Counted from the first letter of the stretch, positions 34,676 through 43,710 are shown. The stretch is 64,000 nucleotides of DNA from Flavobacterium sp. ASV13 (GCF_000745775.1 NZ_JQJY01000005.1:1-64000); one strand, 5' to 3'. Notes: generated by a model not told the origin, from the letters alone. Numbers and translations are program-made.

Positions 34676-35578
34676 ATGGTAAACAATATAAAAACAGTTT
34701 TCAGCATAAAAGACCTTGAAAACTTATCTGGAATTAAAGCGCATACAATTCGTATTTGGGAAAAAAGATATAATATTCTTGAACCAATGCGAACTGATAC
34801 TAATATCAGACTATATAATTTACAAAACTTACAAAAGCTTTTAAATATTACTTTACTGCACGAGTACGGTTATAAAATATCTAAAATTGCGACTTATCCT
34901 GAAGAGAAAATTCCACAATTAGTTCGCGAAATTATCTCAAAGAAAAATTCGCAAAACTATGCCATTACCTCATTTAAAATGGCAATGATGAATTTTGACC
35001 AGGAATTGTTCTTTAATACTTTTGATTGGCTTATTTCAGAAAAAAGCTTTAAAGAAGTTTTCAAAGAGCATTTTCTTCCATTGTTGAAAGAATTAGGATT
35101 GTTATGGCAATCTGAAACTATTACACCTGCAAATGAGCATTTCATGAGTCATTTGATCAAGCAAAAGATTTTAATTTATACCGAAAGTCTTCAAATATTA
35201 AAACCTACCAAAACAGATCGAATCTTTGTTCTTTCATTGCCTTTAAATGAAATTCATCAAATTGGTCTTTTGTATTTACAATACGAGATTTTATCAAAAG
35301 GATACAAAACCATTTATTTGGGTGAAAGTATGCCAATTGAAAATCTTCAGGATTTAACGCGTCATTTTGAAAATATCACTTTCGTTTCGTTTATGACTGT
35401 ACAACCTGATCGCGCTGTTATCAATCAATATGTGAAATCAATGGGACAAAAACTGCTGTTGAAAAACAACGAAATCTGGCTTATGGGTAATATGGTTGAA
35501 CATATTGATCAATCAGCTTTGCACGAACGCATTCGTATTTTTGATTCGATGGAAGAAACAATAGAAGAAATTCAATAG
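34676..35578 (+). CDS. CarH-like MerR regulator with B12-binding domain
   Basis: A 300-residue regulator: MerR-type HTH (FSIKDLENLSGIKAHTIRIW, EKRYNILEP), a four-helix middle domain with the light-sensing group motif W-x9-EH (W after GLL, then EHFMSHL), and a Rossmann-type B12-binding domain with ExHxxG (LPLNEIHQIGLLYL). These are the marks of CarH/LitR proteins, which bind adenosylcobalamin as tetramers in the dark, repress carotenoid genes and fall apart in light. It sits directly before crtI. ATG 34676 is chosen because the -7 box overlaps an upstream TTG. The link to light here is inference. Confidence 0.88.
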   Translation: MVNNIKTVFSIKDLENLSGIKAHTIRIWEKRYNILEPMRTDTNIRLYNLQNLQKLLNITLLHEYGYKISKIATYPEEKIPQLVREIISKKNSQNYAITSFKMAMMNFDQELFFNTFDWLISEKSFKEVFKEHFLPLLKELGLLWQSETITPANEHFMSHLIKQKILIYTESLQILKPTKTDRIFVLSLPLNEIHQIGLLYLQYEILSKGYKTIYLGESMPIENLQDLTRHFENITFVSFMTVQPDRAVINQYVKSMGQKLLLKNNEIWLMGNMVEHIDQSALHERIRIFDSMEETIEEIQ

Positions 35579-35580
35579 TT

Positions 35581-35614
35581 TTGTTTAAAGTTTTTGTATA
35601 TTTGTTAAACAAAT
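35581..35614 (+). promoter_or_regulatory. crtI promoter with operator-like palindrome
   Basis: TATATTTG at 35597-35604 is the -7 box. A perfect 15-bp palindrome ATTTGTT-A-AACAAAT (35600-35614) runs from inside that box to the ATG, and TTGTTTAAAG lies upstream at 35581. The expected transcript start is within a few bases of the ATG at 35613, so the message may be leaderless. A repressor bound here would block RNA polymerase directly. Confidence 0.6.
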
Positions 35615-37079
35615 GACAAAAACTATCATCATAATAGGATCTGGCTTTTCTTCATTAGCCGCTTCATGTTACTTGGCACAGCAAGGAAACAAGGTCATTA
35701 TTTATGAAAAAAATCCAACAATTGGTGGTCGTGCCCGACAATTCAAAAAAGACGGTTTTACCTTTGATATGGGGCCAAGTTGGTACTGGATGCCAGATGT
35801 TTTTGAACGTTTTTTTCAGGATTTCAATAAACAAACTTCTGATTATTATGAGTTAATAAAACTAAATCCAGCTTATCGGGTTTATTTTGGAACAAATGAT
35901 TTTATCAGTATTTGTGATAATTTGGAAGAAATCAAATCCACTTTTGAAACTATCGAAAAAGGAAGCGCAACTAAACTTCAAGACTTTATCGATCAGGCAA
36001 AAAGCAATTACGATATTGCCATTAAAGATTTGGTTTATCGTCCCGGAGTTTCGCCTTTAGAATTAATTACTCCAAAAACCGCATTAAAACTAAATCAGTT
36101 TTTAAGCAATGTCAGTCAGGATATCCGTAAGAAATTCAAAAATGAAAAATTAATTCAGATTTTAGAATTTCCAGTTTTATTTCTCGGAGCAAAACCAGAC
36201 AAAACGCCTTCTTTTTATAATTTCATGAATTACGCCGATTTTGGACTAGGAACATGGCATCCAAAAACGGGAATGTTTGATGTGATTTGTGCCATCGAAA
36301 AACTAGCTCTTGAACTTGGCGTAACAATCAAAACCAATTCACCAATTGAAAAAATTCTTGTTGAAAATAAAACCGCAACCGGAGTTAAAATCAACGGAGA
36401 AATCATAAAAGCAGATTTAATTTTAAGTGGCGCCGATTATCAGCATACCGAAACTTTATTAGAAAAAAACCATCGTGCATATTCTGATAAATATTGGGAA
36501 AGCCGTGTTTTCGCACCATCTTCTCTCCTGTTTTTCATTGGCTTTAATAAAAAAATAGAAAACGTTTCGCATCATGCTTTGTTCTTCGATGTCGATTTCA
36601 ATCAACATGCAAAAGACATTTATGATAATCCAAAATGGCCCGAAGCTCCATTATTTTATGCCAATTTCCCTTCTAAAACCGATTTAACAGCTGCACCAAA
36701 CGGAATGGAATCAGGATTTTTCTTAATTCCGCTTGCACCAGGAATCGAAGATAATGAAGCACTTCGGGAAGAATATTTCGAAAAGATAATCACTCGTTTC
36801 GAGAAGCTTACGAAACAAGAAATAAAAAATAACATTATATTTAAGAAGTCATTCTGTAAAAATGATTTTGTAACAGATTACAACGCTTACAAAGGAAACG
36901 CTTACGGAATGGCAAATACTTTATTGCAAACCGCCTTTTTAAGACCAAAACTAAAAAGCAAAAAAGTACGTAACTTATATTTTACAGGACAATTAACTGT
37001 TCCTGGTCCAGGGGTTCCGCCTGCTTTAATTTCGGGAAAATTGGTTGCTGAGTTAATTCAAAAATCTTTTAGATCTTAA
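35613..37079 (+). CDS. crtI: Phytoene desaturase
   Basis: A 488-residue FAD-dependent enzyme that converts phytoene to lycopene in carotenoid synthesis. It starts with the dinucleotide-binding fold (IIGSGFSSLAASCYLAQQG, then YEKN and IGGRARQF) and ends with the CrtI signature YFTGQLTVPGPGVPPALISG. Length is normal. It begins the carotenoid operon and is followed 3 bp later by crtB; the CarH-like gene is just upstream. Confidence 0.95.
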   Translation: MTKTIIIIGSGFSSLAASCYLAQQGNKVIIYEKNPTIGGRARQFKKDGFTFDMGPSWYWMPDVFERFFQDFNKQTSDYYELIKLNPAYRVYFGTNDFISICDNLEEIKSTFETIEKGSATKLQDFIDQAKSNYDIAIKDLVYRPGVSPLELITPKTALKLNQFLSNVSQDIRKKFKNEKLIQILEFPVLFLGAKPDKTPSFYNFMNYADFGLGTWHPKTGMFDVICAIEKLALELGVTIKTNSPIEKILVENKTATGVKINGEIIKADLILSGADYQHTETLLEKNHRAYSDKYWESRVFAPSSLLFFIGFNKKIENVSHHALFFDVDFNQHAKDIYDNPKWPEAPLFYANFPSKTDLTAAPNGMESGFFLIPLAPGIEDNEALREEYFEKIITRFEKLTKQEIKNNIIFKKSFCKNDFVTDYNAYKGNAYGMANTLLQTAFLRPKLKSKKVRNLYFTGQLTVPGPGVPPALISGKLVAELIQKSFRS

Positions 37080-37082
37080 AAA

Positions 37083-37922
37083 ATGAAATCATTATTCGAC
37101 GCCGTTTCTTTCAAATGCAGTAAACTGATTACGCAAAATTACAGTTCCTCTTTTTCATTGGCTGTAAAAATGCTTTCGCCAAGTATTCGCGATGCCATTT
37201 ACAGCATTTATGGTTTTGTTCGTTTTGCCGATGAAATTGTAGATTCATTTCACGATTATGAAAAAGAATATCTTATTGATGATTTCGAAAAAGAATATTA
37301 CAAAGCAATGCAATTGGGCATCAGCTTAAATCCTATTTTGAATTCATTTCAGCATACCGTAAAAGAATATAATATTACCGATGATTTAGTTCAGGCTTTT
37401 TTGCGAAGCATGAAACTCGATCTTATAAAATCAACTTACAACACACAAACCGAAATTACAGATTACATTTACGGTTCTGCAGATGTTGTAGGTTTAATGT
37501 GCCTGAAGGTTTTTGTTGCTGGAAAAGAGCACAAATACGAACAATTAAAAGATGAAGCCATGCGTTTGGGTTCAGCTTTTCAGAAAGTCAATTTTCTGAG
37601 AGATTTAAGAGATGACAATCTTATTTTAAACCGAACTTATTTTCCGGGAATCAACCTCAACAATTTCAACGAAGCTTCAAAAGCACAAATTATTAAAGAA
37701 ATTGAAGAAGATTTCCGTATCGCCTATCAAGGAATTGTAAAATTACCAATTGAAGCCAAATTTGGCGTTTATACGGCTTATGTTTATTATAAAAAATTAC
37801 TCAAAAAACTAAAAAACACACCGTCGCATGAAATTGGTAATTCCAGAATTCGGGTTTCAAATTATACAAAAGCGGGGCTTTTAGCGCAGTCTTTTGTGAC
37901 ATATAAATTGAAATTAGTTTGA
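37083..37922 (+). CDS. crtB: Phytoene synthase
   Basis: A 279-residue squalene/phytoene synthase that joins two geranylgeranyl diphosphates. Both Asp-rich motifs that hold Mg-diphosphate are present (FADEIVDSFHD and NFLRDLRDD). It is coupled to crtI (3 bp apart) and precedes crtZ. The product is the first committed carotenoid. Confidence 0.95.
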   Translation: MKSLFDAVSFKCSKLITQNYSSSFSLAVKMLSPSIRDAIYSIYGFVRFADEIVDSFHDYEKEYLIDDFEKEYYKAMQLGISLNPILNSFQHTVKEYNITDDLVQAFLRSMKLDLIKSTYNTQTEITDYIYGSADVVGLMCLKVFVAGKEHKYEQLKDEAMRLGSAFQKVNFLRDLRDDNLILNRTYFPGINLNNFNEASKAQIIKEIEEDFRIAYQGIVKLPIEAKFGVYTAYVYYKKLLKKLKNTPSHEIGNSRIRVSNYTKAGLLAQSFVTYKLKLV

Positions 37923-37935
37923 TTATGCGCATAGT

Positions 37936-38039
37936 TTTGTCATTCCGAGGAACGAGGAATCTCCACGAGAAGCTCGACAAAGATTGGATTCTCGTTGCGG
38001 AGTTACTTGCGGAGATTCCTCGTTCCTCGGAATGACAAA
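37936..38039. repeat. Palindromic intergenic element (GTCATTCCGAGG arms)
   Basis: A 104-bp element with terminal inverted arms of about 26 bp (GTCATTCCGAGGAACGAGGA... and its exact complement). Its reverse complement matches the element at 62184-62286 in the loop region (AACTCC, AATCTTTGTCGAGC) while the arms differ in a compensating way. It fills the gap between crtB and crtZ. Confidence 0.75.
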
Positions 38040-38147
38040 AATGAGAGAATCAACATTAAAACAAAAAATCTTTAGAGTTAACATTTTACAACCTAAAGTC
38101 AAACTCAAACAAAATAAAATCATAATTTTAATAACAACATTTATAAA

Positions 38148-38588
38148 ATGATTTCTTTTTTAATCTTTATAGGCGTTTTTCTGTTCATGGAATGTATTAC
38201 CTGGCTTACGCACAAATACGTAATGCACGGTTTTATGTGGTATTTTCACGAAGATCATCATCAGCCAAAATACGAACATACTTTCGAGCGCAACGATATT
38301 TTCTTTGTCATTTTTGCGACTCCAAGTATTATTCTGTTTTATTTTGGTGTTCAGGGTGGTTTTAATTATTTGTTTTTCGTGGCCTGCGGAATCACACTTT
38401 ATGGCGTTTGTTATTTTTTGATTCACGATGTTTTGATTCATCAGCGTTTTAAATGGTTTAAAAACACTAAAAACAAATACCTCATCGGACTCCGAAAAGC
38501 GCATAAAATACACCACAAACACCTTAATAAAGAAAAAGGAGAATGTTTCGGAATGTTGTTTGTACCGTTTAAATATTATAGAATGTAA
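38148..38588 (+). CDS. crtZ: Beta-carotene hydroxylase (fatty acid hydroxylase superfamily)
   Basis: A 146-residue membrane di-iron hydroxylase that adds 3-hydroxyl groups to beta-carotene to give zeaxanthin. The histidine clusters are HKYVMH, HEDHH, HDVLIH and HKIHHKH, and about four hydrophobic spans separate them. Short length suits bacterial CrtZ. No lycopene cyclase gene lies in this window, so that step must be encoded elsewhere. Confidence 0.92.
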   Translation: MISFLIFIGVFLFMECITWLTHKYVMHGFMWYFHEDHHQPKYEHTFERNDIFFVIFATPSIILFYFGVQGGFNYLFFVACGITLYGVCYFLIHDVLIHQRFKWFKNTKNKYLIGLRKAHKIHHKHLNKEKGECFGMLFVPFKYYRM

Positions 38589-38596
38589 AATATTTT

Positions 38597-38693
38597 GGGC
38601 GTTACCTAACGGCCGGGTTTTCCGTTCCCGCTTTTTTATGTCTGGCTAAAGAAGCCAGCCACAAAAAGAGCTCCACTGCAACCCCTAACGCTC
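38597..38693 (+). repeat. Structured intergenic repeat (candidate RNA)
   Basis: GGGCGTTA at 38597 pairs with TAACGCTC at the end, and an inner hairpin (CTGGCT-aaaga-AGCCAG) is flanked by CGCTTTTTT and AAAAAG. The element is C/G-rich compared with its surroundings. Structured repeats of this kind occur many times in flavobacterial genomes; comparison with the Flavo-1 RNA motif would be the first test. Confidence 0.5.
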
Positions 38694-38726
38694 ACGTTTT
38701 TTAAGAACAATTGATTCAACGAGAAA

Positions 38727-39242
38727 ATGAAATTATACAAAATAGAAACCGTTCAGTATGTAAATTCAAGTGTTGAAGATTGCTGGGATTTTTTCTCCAG
38801 TCCCAAAAATCTTAAAACCATAACGCTTGACAATATGAGTTTTGAAATTCAGGATTTTGATAATAAAAGAATGTATCACGGACAACTCATTACTTACACC
38901 TTAAAACCGCTTTTCGGAATTAAAATTTCTTGGGTTACTGAAATTACGGCCTGCAAGGAAAATGAATATTTCATCGATATTCAGCGTTTTGGTCCGTATA
39001 AATTATGGCATCACAAACATTTTTTTGAACGCACAAAAGACGGCCGAACAAAAATGACAGATATTGTTCATTACGCTCTTCCACTCGGAATTTTAGGCCG
39101 GTTCATGAATACTTTGATTGTCAGAAACAAATTAAAAACGATCTTCGATTTCCGTCACAACAAAATCGAAGAATTATTTAATACCCAAAAAGAGCCACAA
39201 ATTATCCAAATTAACGGCAAGCAAAAAATATTAAACACGTAG
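38727..39242 (+). CDS. SRPBCC-family protein of the carotenoid cluster
   Basis: A 171-residue START-like protein (VNSSVEDCWDFFSSPKNLKTI start; later DIVHYALPLGILGRFMN). The hydrophobic cavity fold suits a lipid or carotenoid ligand. It lies between crtZ and the photolyase, and homologues occur next to photolyase and epimerase genes in related bacteria, but the ligand is not known. Confidence 0.85.
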   Translation: MKLYKIETVQYVNSSVEDCWDFFSSPKNLKTITLDNMSFEIQDFDNKRMYHGQLITYTLKPLFGIKISWVTEITACKENEYFIDIQRFGPYKLWHHKHFFERTKDGRTKMTDIVHYALPLGILGRFMNTLIVRNKLKTIFDFRHNKIEELFNTQKEPQIIQINGKQKILNT

Positions 39243-39270
39243 AAATATTCGTCAAGCGAAAATTATACAA

Positions 39271-40566
39271 ATGACAAAACAAAAAGTTTCTTTTTTCTGG
39301 TTCAGACGCGATTTACGTTTAGAAGACAATACCGGATTATTTCATGCTTTACAATCGGATTTTCCTGTAATTCCGCTATTTATTTTTGACGAAGATATTT
39401 TGGATAATCTTCCGAAAAATGACGCCAGAGTAACTTTTATTTACGATTCACTTCAAAAAATAAATTCACAGCTAAGCGAATTCAATTCTTCAATTCTAAT
39501 CAAAAAAGGAAAAACAACAGAAGTCTGGAAATCACTTATTACAGAATTTGACATCCAAAACGTTTTTTTCAATAAAGATTACGAACCGTTTGCAATCAAA
39601 CGTGATAATACAATTTGTTCTCTTTTAAAAGAAAATAAAATCGAGTATTTCTCTTTTAAAGATCACGTAATTTTCGAAGAAAAAGAAATCACAAAAGCTG
39701 ATGGAAATCCGTATACGGTTTACACGCCTTATAAAAACAAATGGCTCGAAAAATATCATTTTTTAGGATCAGCTCCAGAATATGATTCTACTCCATTTCA
39801 ATCTAATTTTTTCAAAAATCAGTTTTCATTTCCAAAATTATCAGAAATTGGTTTTGAAAGAAGTGCTATAAAAGTACAACCTCATAATTTAACTCAGATT
39901 TCAAATTATAAAGAAACACGGGATTTTCCTGCTCTAGACAGCACCTCCTATCTTTCACCGCATTTGCGTTTTGGAACCGTGAGCATTCGAAAATTAGTGA
40001 ATTGGGCCAACCGAAAAAATCAGACTTTTTTAAGTGAATTAATCTGGAGAGAGTTCTTTATTCAAATACTATTTAGTTTCCCAAATTGCGTCAATCATAA
40101 TTTCAAATCGGCTTACGACGGAATCCAATGGCGCAATAACGAAGAAGATTTTAAACGTTGGTGTTCTGGAACCACAGGTTATCCAATGGTCGATGCTGGA
40201 ATGCGTCAGCTAAACGAAACAGGTTATATGCACAATCGTGTTCGAATGGTTGTGGCGAGTTTTTTATGCAAACATTTATTGATTAACTGGCAATGGGGCG
40301 AAGCGTATTTCGCAGAAAAACTATTGGATTTTGAATTGGCTTCAAACGTAGGAAACTGGCAATGGGCGGCTGGAACAGGTTGCGACGCCGCACCTTATTT
40401 CAGAGTTTTTAATCCCGAAATCCAGCAAAAGAAATTTGACGAAAAAGGCGAATATATAAGAAAATGGATTCCTGAATTTGATTTTGGTTATAATGAACCA
40501 ATGATTGATCACGCTTTCGCGAGAGATCGTGCGATTGCGACTTATAAAGCTGGAATTTTGAAATAG
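39271..40566 (+). CDS. phr: Cryptochrome/deoxyribodipyrimidine photolyase
   Basis: A 431-residue flavoprotein that repairs UV-induced pyrimidine dimers with blue light. It has the N-terminal antenna-binding alpha/beta domain (FFWFRRDLRLEDN) and the C-terminal FAD domain (WREFFIQILF, GYPMVDAGMRQLNETGYMHN, NVGNWQWAAGTGCDAAPYFR). The features suit class I photolyase rather than the DASH group. Its place after the carotenoid genes indicates a shared light response. Confidence 0.93.
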   Translation: MTKQKVSFFWFRRDLRLEDNTGLFHALQSDFPVIPLFIFDEDILDNLPKNDARVTFIYDSLQKINSQLSEFNSSILIKKGKTTEVWKSLITEFDIQNVFFNKDYEPFAIKRDNTICSLLKENKIEYFSFKDHVIFEEKEITKADGNPYTVYTPYKNKWLEKYHFLGSAPEYDSTPFQSNFFKNQFSFPKLSEIGFERSAIKVQPHNLTQISNYKETRDFPALDSTSYLSPHLRFGTVSIRKLVNWANRKNQTFLSELIWREFFIQILFSFPNCVNHNFKSAYDGIQWRNNEEDFKRWCSGTTGYPMVDAGMRQLNETGYMHNRVRMVVASFLCKHLLINWQWGEAYFAEKLLDFELASNVGNWQWAAGTGCDAAPYFRVFNPEIQQKKFDEKGEYIRKWIPEFDFGYNEPMIDHAFARDRAIATYKAGILK

Positions 40567-40575
40567 ATTGTTTTT

Positions 40576-40627
40576 GTTTCAGGTTTCAAGTTTCAGGTTG
40601 GGTAACGTGAAACCTGAAACTTGAAAC
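40576..40627. repeat. Heptad-word inverted array between convergent genes
   Basis: GTTTCAG-GTTTCAA-GTTTCAG is followed by a short spacer and GTGAAAC-CTGAAAC-TTGAAAC. The arms are complementary over about 24 bp. It is placed between the convergent phr and ABC1-kinase genes, so it can serve as a two-way terminator. Confidence 0.75.
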
Positions 40628-40642
40628 AAAACAAACAATATT

Positions 40643-41947
40643 TTAATATTTCAAATAATTCTCAACGACGATTTTAGCCTTCAAATCAAACATTAAATTG
40701 TAAAGTCCGAAGAAAGTGCGGTTCATGTAAATAAAGTGTTTAGAACCACGATTTCCATTCATTTTTTTCAAATTAGTGTCTTCTGAAAAACGTTTTCCTA
40801 ATTGTGCGATTGCATTAAAGAAAGTTTCATCGGCAAAATCAAAAGTTTCGTTTTGAAAAGGTTTCGTGAAAAGCGATAATAAATCATGGAACATCTCAGT
40901 GAAATATTCTACTTCTGCAGGCGTATCATCTTCACGAAGAATCTCTAATTCGTATAACTTATCATTAAAAAGTTTCTCGTCTGTAATTACATTTTTATTG
41001 ATTAACTCAAAGTACGGCGTATAAAACTCTTCCGGAATTTGTTTCATACAACCAAAATCCAATGCAATTAATTGATTTTGATCATCAACCAAAAAATTTC
41101 CCGGATGCGGATCGGCGTGTACTTTTCGCAAAACGTGAATTTGGTACATATAAAAATCCCAAAGTGCCTGCCCTATTTTATCGCCAACTTCCTGATCTGT
41201 ATTTTTAGCCGTAAATTCAGAAAGGTGAATTCCCGTCATCCAATCCATTGTAATGATTTTCTCTGATGAAAATTCAGGATAATAATTTGGGAAAGAAATA
41301 TTCTCGATTTTATTACAAGCATCAACTACTTCCTGACTTTGTTTTAACTCTAACAAATAGTTAGTTTCTTCAATCAATTTGTCTTCGACTTCCTTGAAAT
41401 ATTTATCCGAATCCTTTCCCTGAAGATTAAACATTCTGATGGCAATTGGTTTAACTAAAGCCAAATCAGAAGAAATACTGTTTGCAACTCCAGGATATTG
41501 AATTTTAACCGCCAGTTTTTTATCATTTTTCTTAGCCAAATGTACTTGACCAATACTCGCCGCATTTACAGAATTTGGATTGAATTCGTCAAAAATCTCA
41601 TAAGGCGTTTTTCCGAAATTGCTTTTGAAGGTTTTTAAAACCAAAGGCGCAGAAAGCGGCGGAACAGAAAACTGCGAAAGCGAAAATTTCTCAACGTAAG
41701 CCTGAGGTAAAAAGTTTTTATCCATGCTTAACATTTGAGCGACTTTCAGCGCGCTTCCTTTTAAACTTTTTAATCCGTCATAAATATCCTCGGCATTATT
41801 TTCATTTAATTTATCACGGGTCAAATCTGGATTAACTATTTTTTCTGCGTAATGTTTTACGTAATTTACTCCAATTTTGGCGCCGGTCTGAACCAGTTTT
41901 CCAGCTCTTTCTATTTTCGAAGTTGGTATATAATCGATTGTTTTCAT
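40643..41947 (-). CDS. ABC1/AarF-family atypical kinase
   Basis: A 434-residue protein of the UbiB/ADCK family. The Ala-rich KxGQ-type N-terminal motif (LKGSALKVAQMLSM), VNAASIGQVHLA nucleotide loop, the VKIQYP lysine, HADPHPGNFLV catalytic segment and LDFGCMKQI metal Asp are all visible. Family members influence quinone or isoprenoid lipid homeostasis. Its start overlaps the TetR-type gene upstream by 4 bp, so it is under that promoter. Confidence 0.9.
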   Translation of the reverse strand: MKTIDYIPTSKIERAGKLVQTGAKIGVNYVKHYAEKIVNPDLTRDKLNENNAEDIYDGLKSLKGSALKVAQMLSMDKNFLPQAYVEKFSLSQFSVPPLSAPLVLKTFKSNFGKTPYEIFDEFNPNSVNAASIGQVHLAKKNDKKLAVKIQYPGVANSISSDLALVKPIAIRMFNLQGKDSDKYFKEVEDKLIEETNYLLELKQSQEVVDACNKIENISFPNYYPEFSSEKIITMDWMTGIHLSEFTAKNTDQEVGDKIGQALWDFYMYQIHVLRKVHADPHPGNFLVDDQNQLIALDFGCMKQIPEEFYTPYFELINKNVITDEKLFNDKLYELEILREDDTPAEVEYFTEMFHDLLSLFTKPFQNETFDFADETFFNAIAQLGKRFSEDTNLKKMNGNRGSKHFIYMNRTFFGLYNLMFDLKAKIVVENYLKY

Positions 41948-42606
41948 TGTTTGCTGTATATTTTTTCTTTAAACAGAAATTTTCCAAGATCAATCAAATG
42001 ATTCATTGGCGCTACATTCATCAATTCGAAGGAAGCATTCACAGATTTTTCGATGAAAATATCGGTTTTTTCAAAAGCGGCAGATTCATCATCCATCCAA
42101 AATTTAATCGTCAGCATCAACTGCAGCCAAGCCGATTCCTGAATGGCGCTTTCCTGAAATTTCTGAAGTTTTTCCTGTTCTAATCTGTAATCATCTGTTA
42201 GAATTTCTGAAACGTATTCTTTGAAACTGTTTCGGAGCGACGTCAGCTGAACTAAATTTTTAAGCGGATTTCTGTCGATTTTAAGCGATTGAAGCACATA
42301 ACTTCTGTTGGCTGTCAAAATTTCGAAGAAAGTGTAATAAAAACTCAGCATTTTATTTTTCATATCATATTGCTGATATTCTTCGTTTTTGTGAAGTAAG
42401 TTAACTGTGTTTTCAAAAAATAGTCGGAATATTTCTTTTTCTAAACCTTCTAATGTTCCAAAAAAAGCATAAAACTCAGCTTCGGTAAAATCATTTTCTT
42501 TCGCAAAATGAAAAACGGATTTTGGTTTTTGGCCTTTTTCTAAAACTTCATTCATGTATATTGAAACGATATCATCTTTGGTAATTACCTTTTTTTTAGT
42601 CGCCAT
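41944..42606 (-). CDS. TetR-family transcription regulator
   Basis: A 220-residue regulator with an N-terminal HTH (KPKSVFHFAKENDFTEAEFYAFFGTLEGLEKEIF) and a long helical ligand-binding part. It is translated together with the ABC1 kinase and divergent from the TIGR01777 epimerase; the 98-bp gap between them holds a TTGTTTAAG inverted pair that could be its operator. Confidence 0.85.
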   Translation of the reverse strand: MATKKKVITKDDIVSIYMNEVLEKGQKPKSVFHFAKENDFTEAEFYAFFGTLEGLEKEIFRLFFENTVNLLHKNEEYQQYDMKNKMLSFYYTFFEILTANRSYVLQSLKIDRNPLKNLVQLTSLRNSFKEYVSEILTDDYRLEQEKLQKFQESAIQESAWLQLMLTIKFWMDDESAAFEKTDIFIEKSVNASFELMNVAPMNHLIDLGKFLFKEKIYSKQ

Positions 42607-42642
42607 TTTATTAAAATTTAGAATTTGCCATAAAGGTAAACA

Positions 42643-42674
42643 TTGTTTAAGTACCTTTACTTATCCTTAAACAA
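42643..42674. promoter_or_regulatory. Inverted TTGTTTAAG operator in the divergent promoter region
   Basis: TTGTTTAAG (42643-42651) and CTTAAACAA (42666-42674) are exact complements 14 bp apart. TACCTTTA, a near -7 box, lies inside at 42652 and its mirror at 42633 on the other strand, so one bound regulator could control both directions. Confidence 0.55.
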
Positions 42675-42704
42675 GAACCACTGTTAAATATATTATAAAC
42701 TATT

Positions 42705-43616
42705 ATGGCTCAAAATGTTTTACTAACCGGCGGAACAGGATTTGTTGGTAAACATCTGACCGATGTTCTTATCGACAATGGCTTTTCCGTGTCTGTTTTG
42801 ACCCGATCTGAACAAAAAAATACGCCATCTATTACGTATTACAAATGGGATCTCAAAAGAAATTTTATTGAGAAAGAAGCCGTTCTGAATGCTGATTATA
42901 TTATACATCTTGCCGGTGAAGGAATTGTTGAAAAAAGATGGACTAAAAGGCGTAAAAAAGCAATTTTAGAAAGCCGAACAAAACCTATCGAACTTATTTT
43001 TTCAATTTTAGAAGAAAACAATAAAAAAGTAAACGCATTTGTTTCTGCATCTGCAGTTGGAATTTATGGGGCAATTACAAGTCACAAAATTTGTAATGAA
43101 GAAACGCGGCCTGCAAATGACTTTCTCGGAAAAACGTGCCAGATTTGGGAAAATACTGCCGACAAAATAAATACACTCGGAATTAGAACGGTAAAAATCA
43201 GGACTGGAATTGTTTTTGGGAAAGATGAAGGTTTCCTAAAAAAAGTTGTTCCGAGTTTTAAATCGGGTTTTGGTGCAGTTTTAGGCACAGGAAAACAATA
43301 TTTGCCCTGGATTCATATTGATGATTTAGTTCAAATCTACCTAAAAGCAATTACCGATGAAAATATAGATGGCGCATATAACGCCTGTGTTACTGATAAC
43401 ACGACAAATTCAGGGTTTTCAAAAACATTAGCGACTGTTTTAGGTTATGCCATCTGGCTTCCTAAAATACCTGCTTTCTTCTTAAAAATTGCGCTTGGAG
43501 AAATGAGTGAAGCGGTTTTAAAAGGACAACGTGTTGCATCACAAAAAATCCAGAAAACAGGATTTGAATTCCAGTTTACAGATTTAGAGCGAACGCTTCG
43601 AAGTTGTTTGCAATAA
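42705..43616 (+). CDS. TIGR01777-family SDR epimerase (YfcH/SDR39U1)
   Basis: A 303-residue extended short-chain dehydrogenase-like protein: NAD(P)-binding LTGGTGFVGKHL, ASAVGIYG, the conserved GTGKQYLPWIHIDDLVQ and the C-terminal DUF1731-like part (GQRVASQKIQKTGFEF). Substrate unknown. In flavobacteria it often accompanies the carotenoid/photolyase genes, which fits here. Confidence 0.9.
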   Translation: MAQNVLLTGGTGFVGKHLTDVLIDNGFSVSVLTRSEQKNTPSITYYKWDLKRNFIEKEAVLNADYIIHLAGEGIVEKRWTKRRKKAILESRTKPIELIFSILEENNKKVNAFVSASAVGIYGAITSHKICNEETRPANDFLGKTCQIWENTADKINTLGIRTVKIRTGIVFGKDEGFLKKVVPSFKSGFGAVLGTGKQYLPWIHIDDLVQIYLKAITDENIDGAYNACVTDNTTNSGFSKTLATVLGYAIWLPKIPAFFLKIALGEMSEAVLKGQRVASQKIQKTGFEFQFTDLERTLRSCLQ

Positions 43617-43710
43617 CATACGACTCAGATTCTACAAATTCTTGAGGTCAATATGCTGCTACCCATTTATTTTAAAAACCAAAAGAATTTGTAAAAATCT
43701 TCGTCAATTT

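Noticed and set aside
37936..38039. Insertion sequence
   Set aside because: About 100 bp, no open frame and no visible target-site duplication; a palindromic intergenic element fits better.
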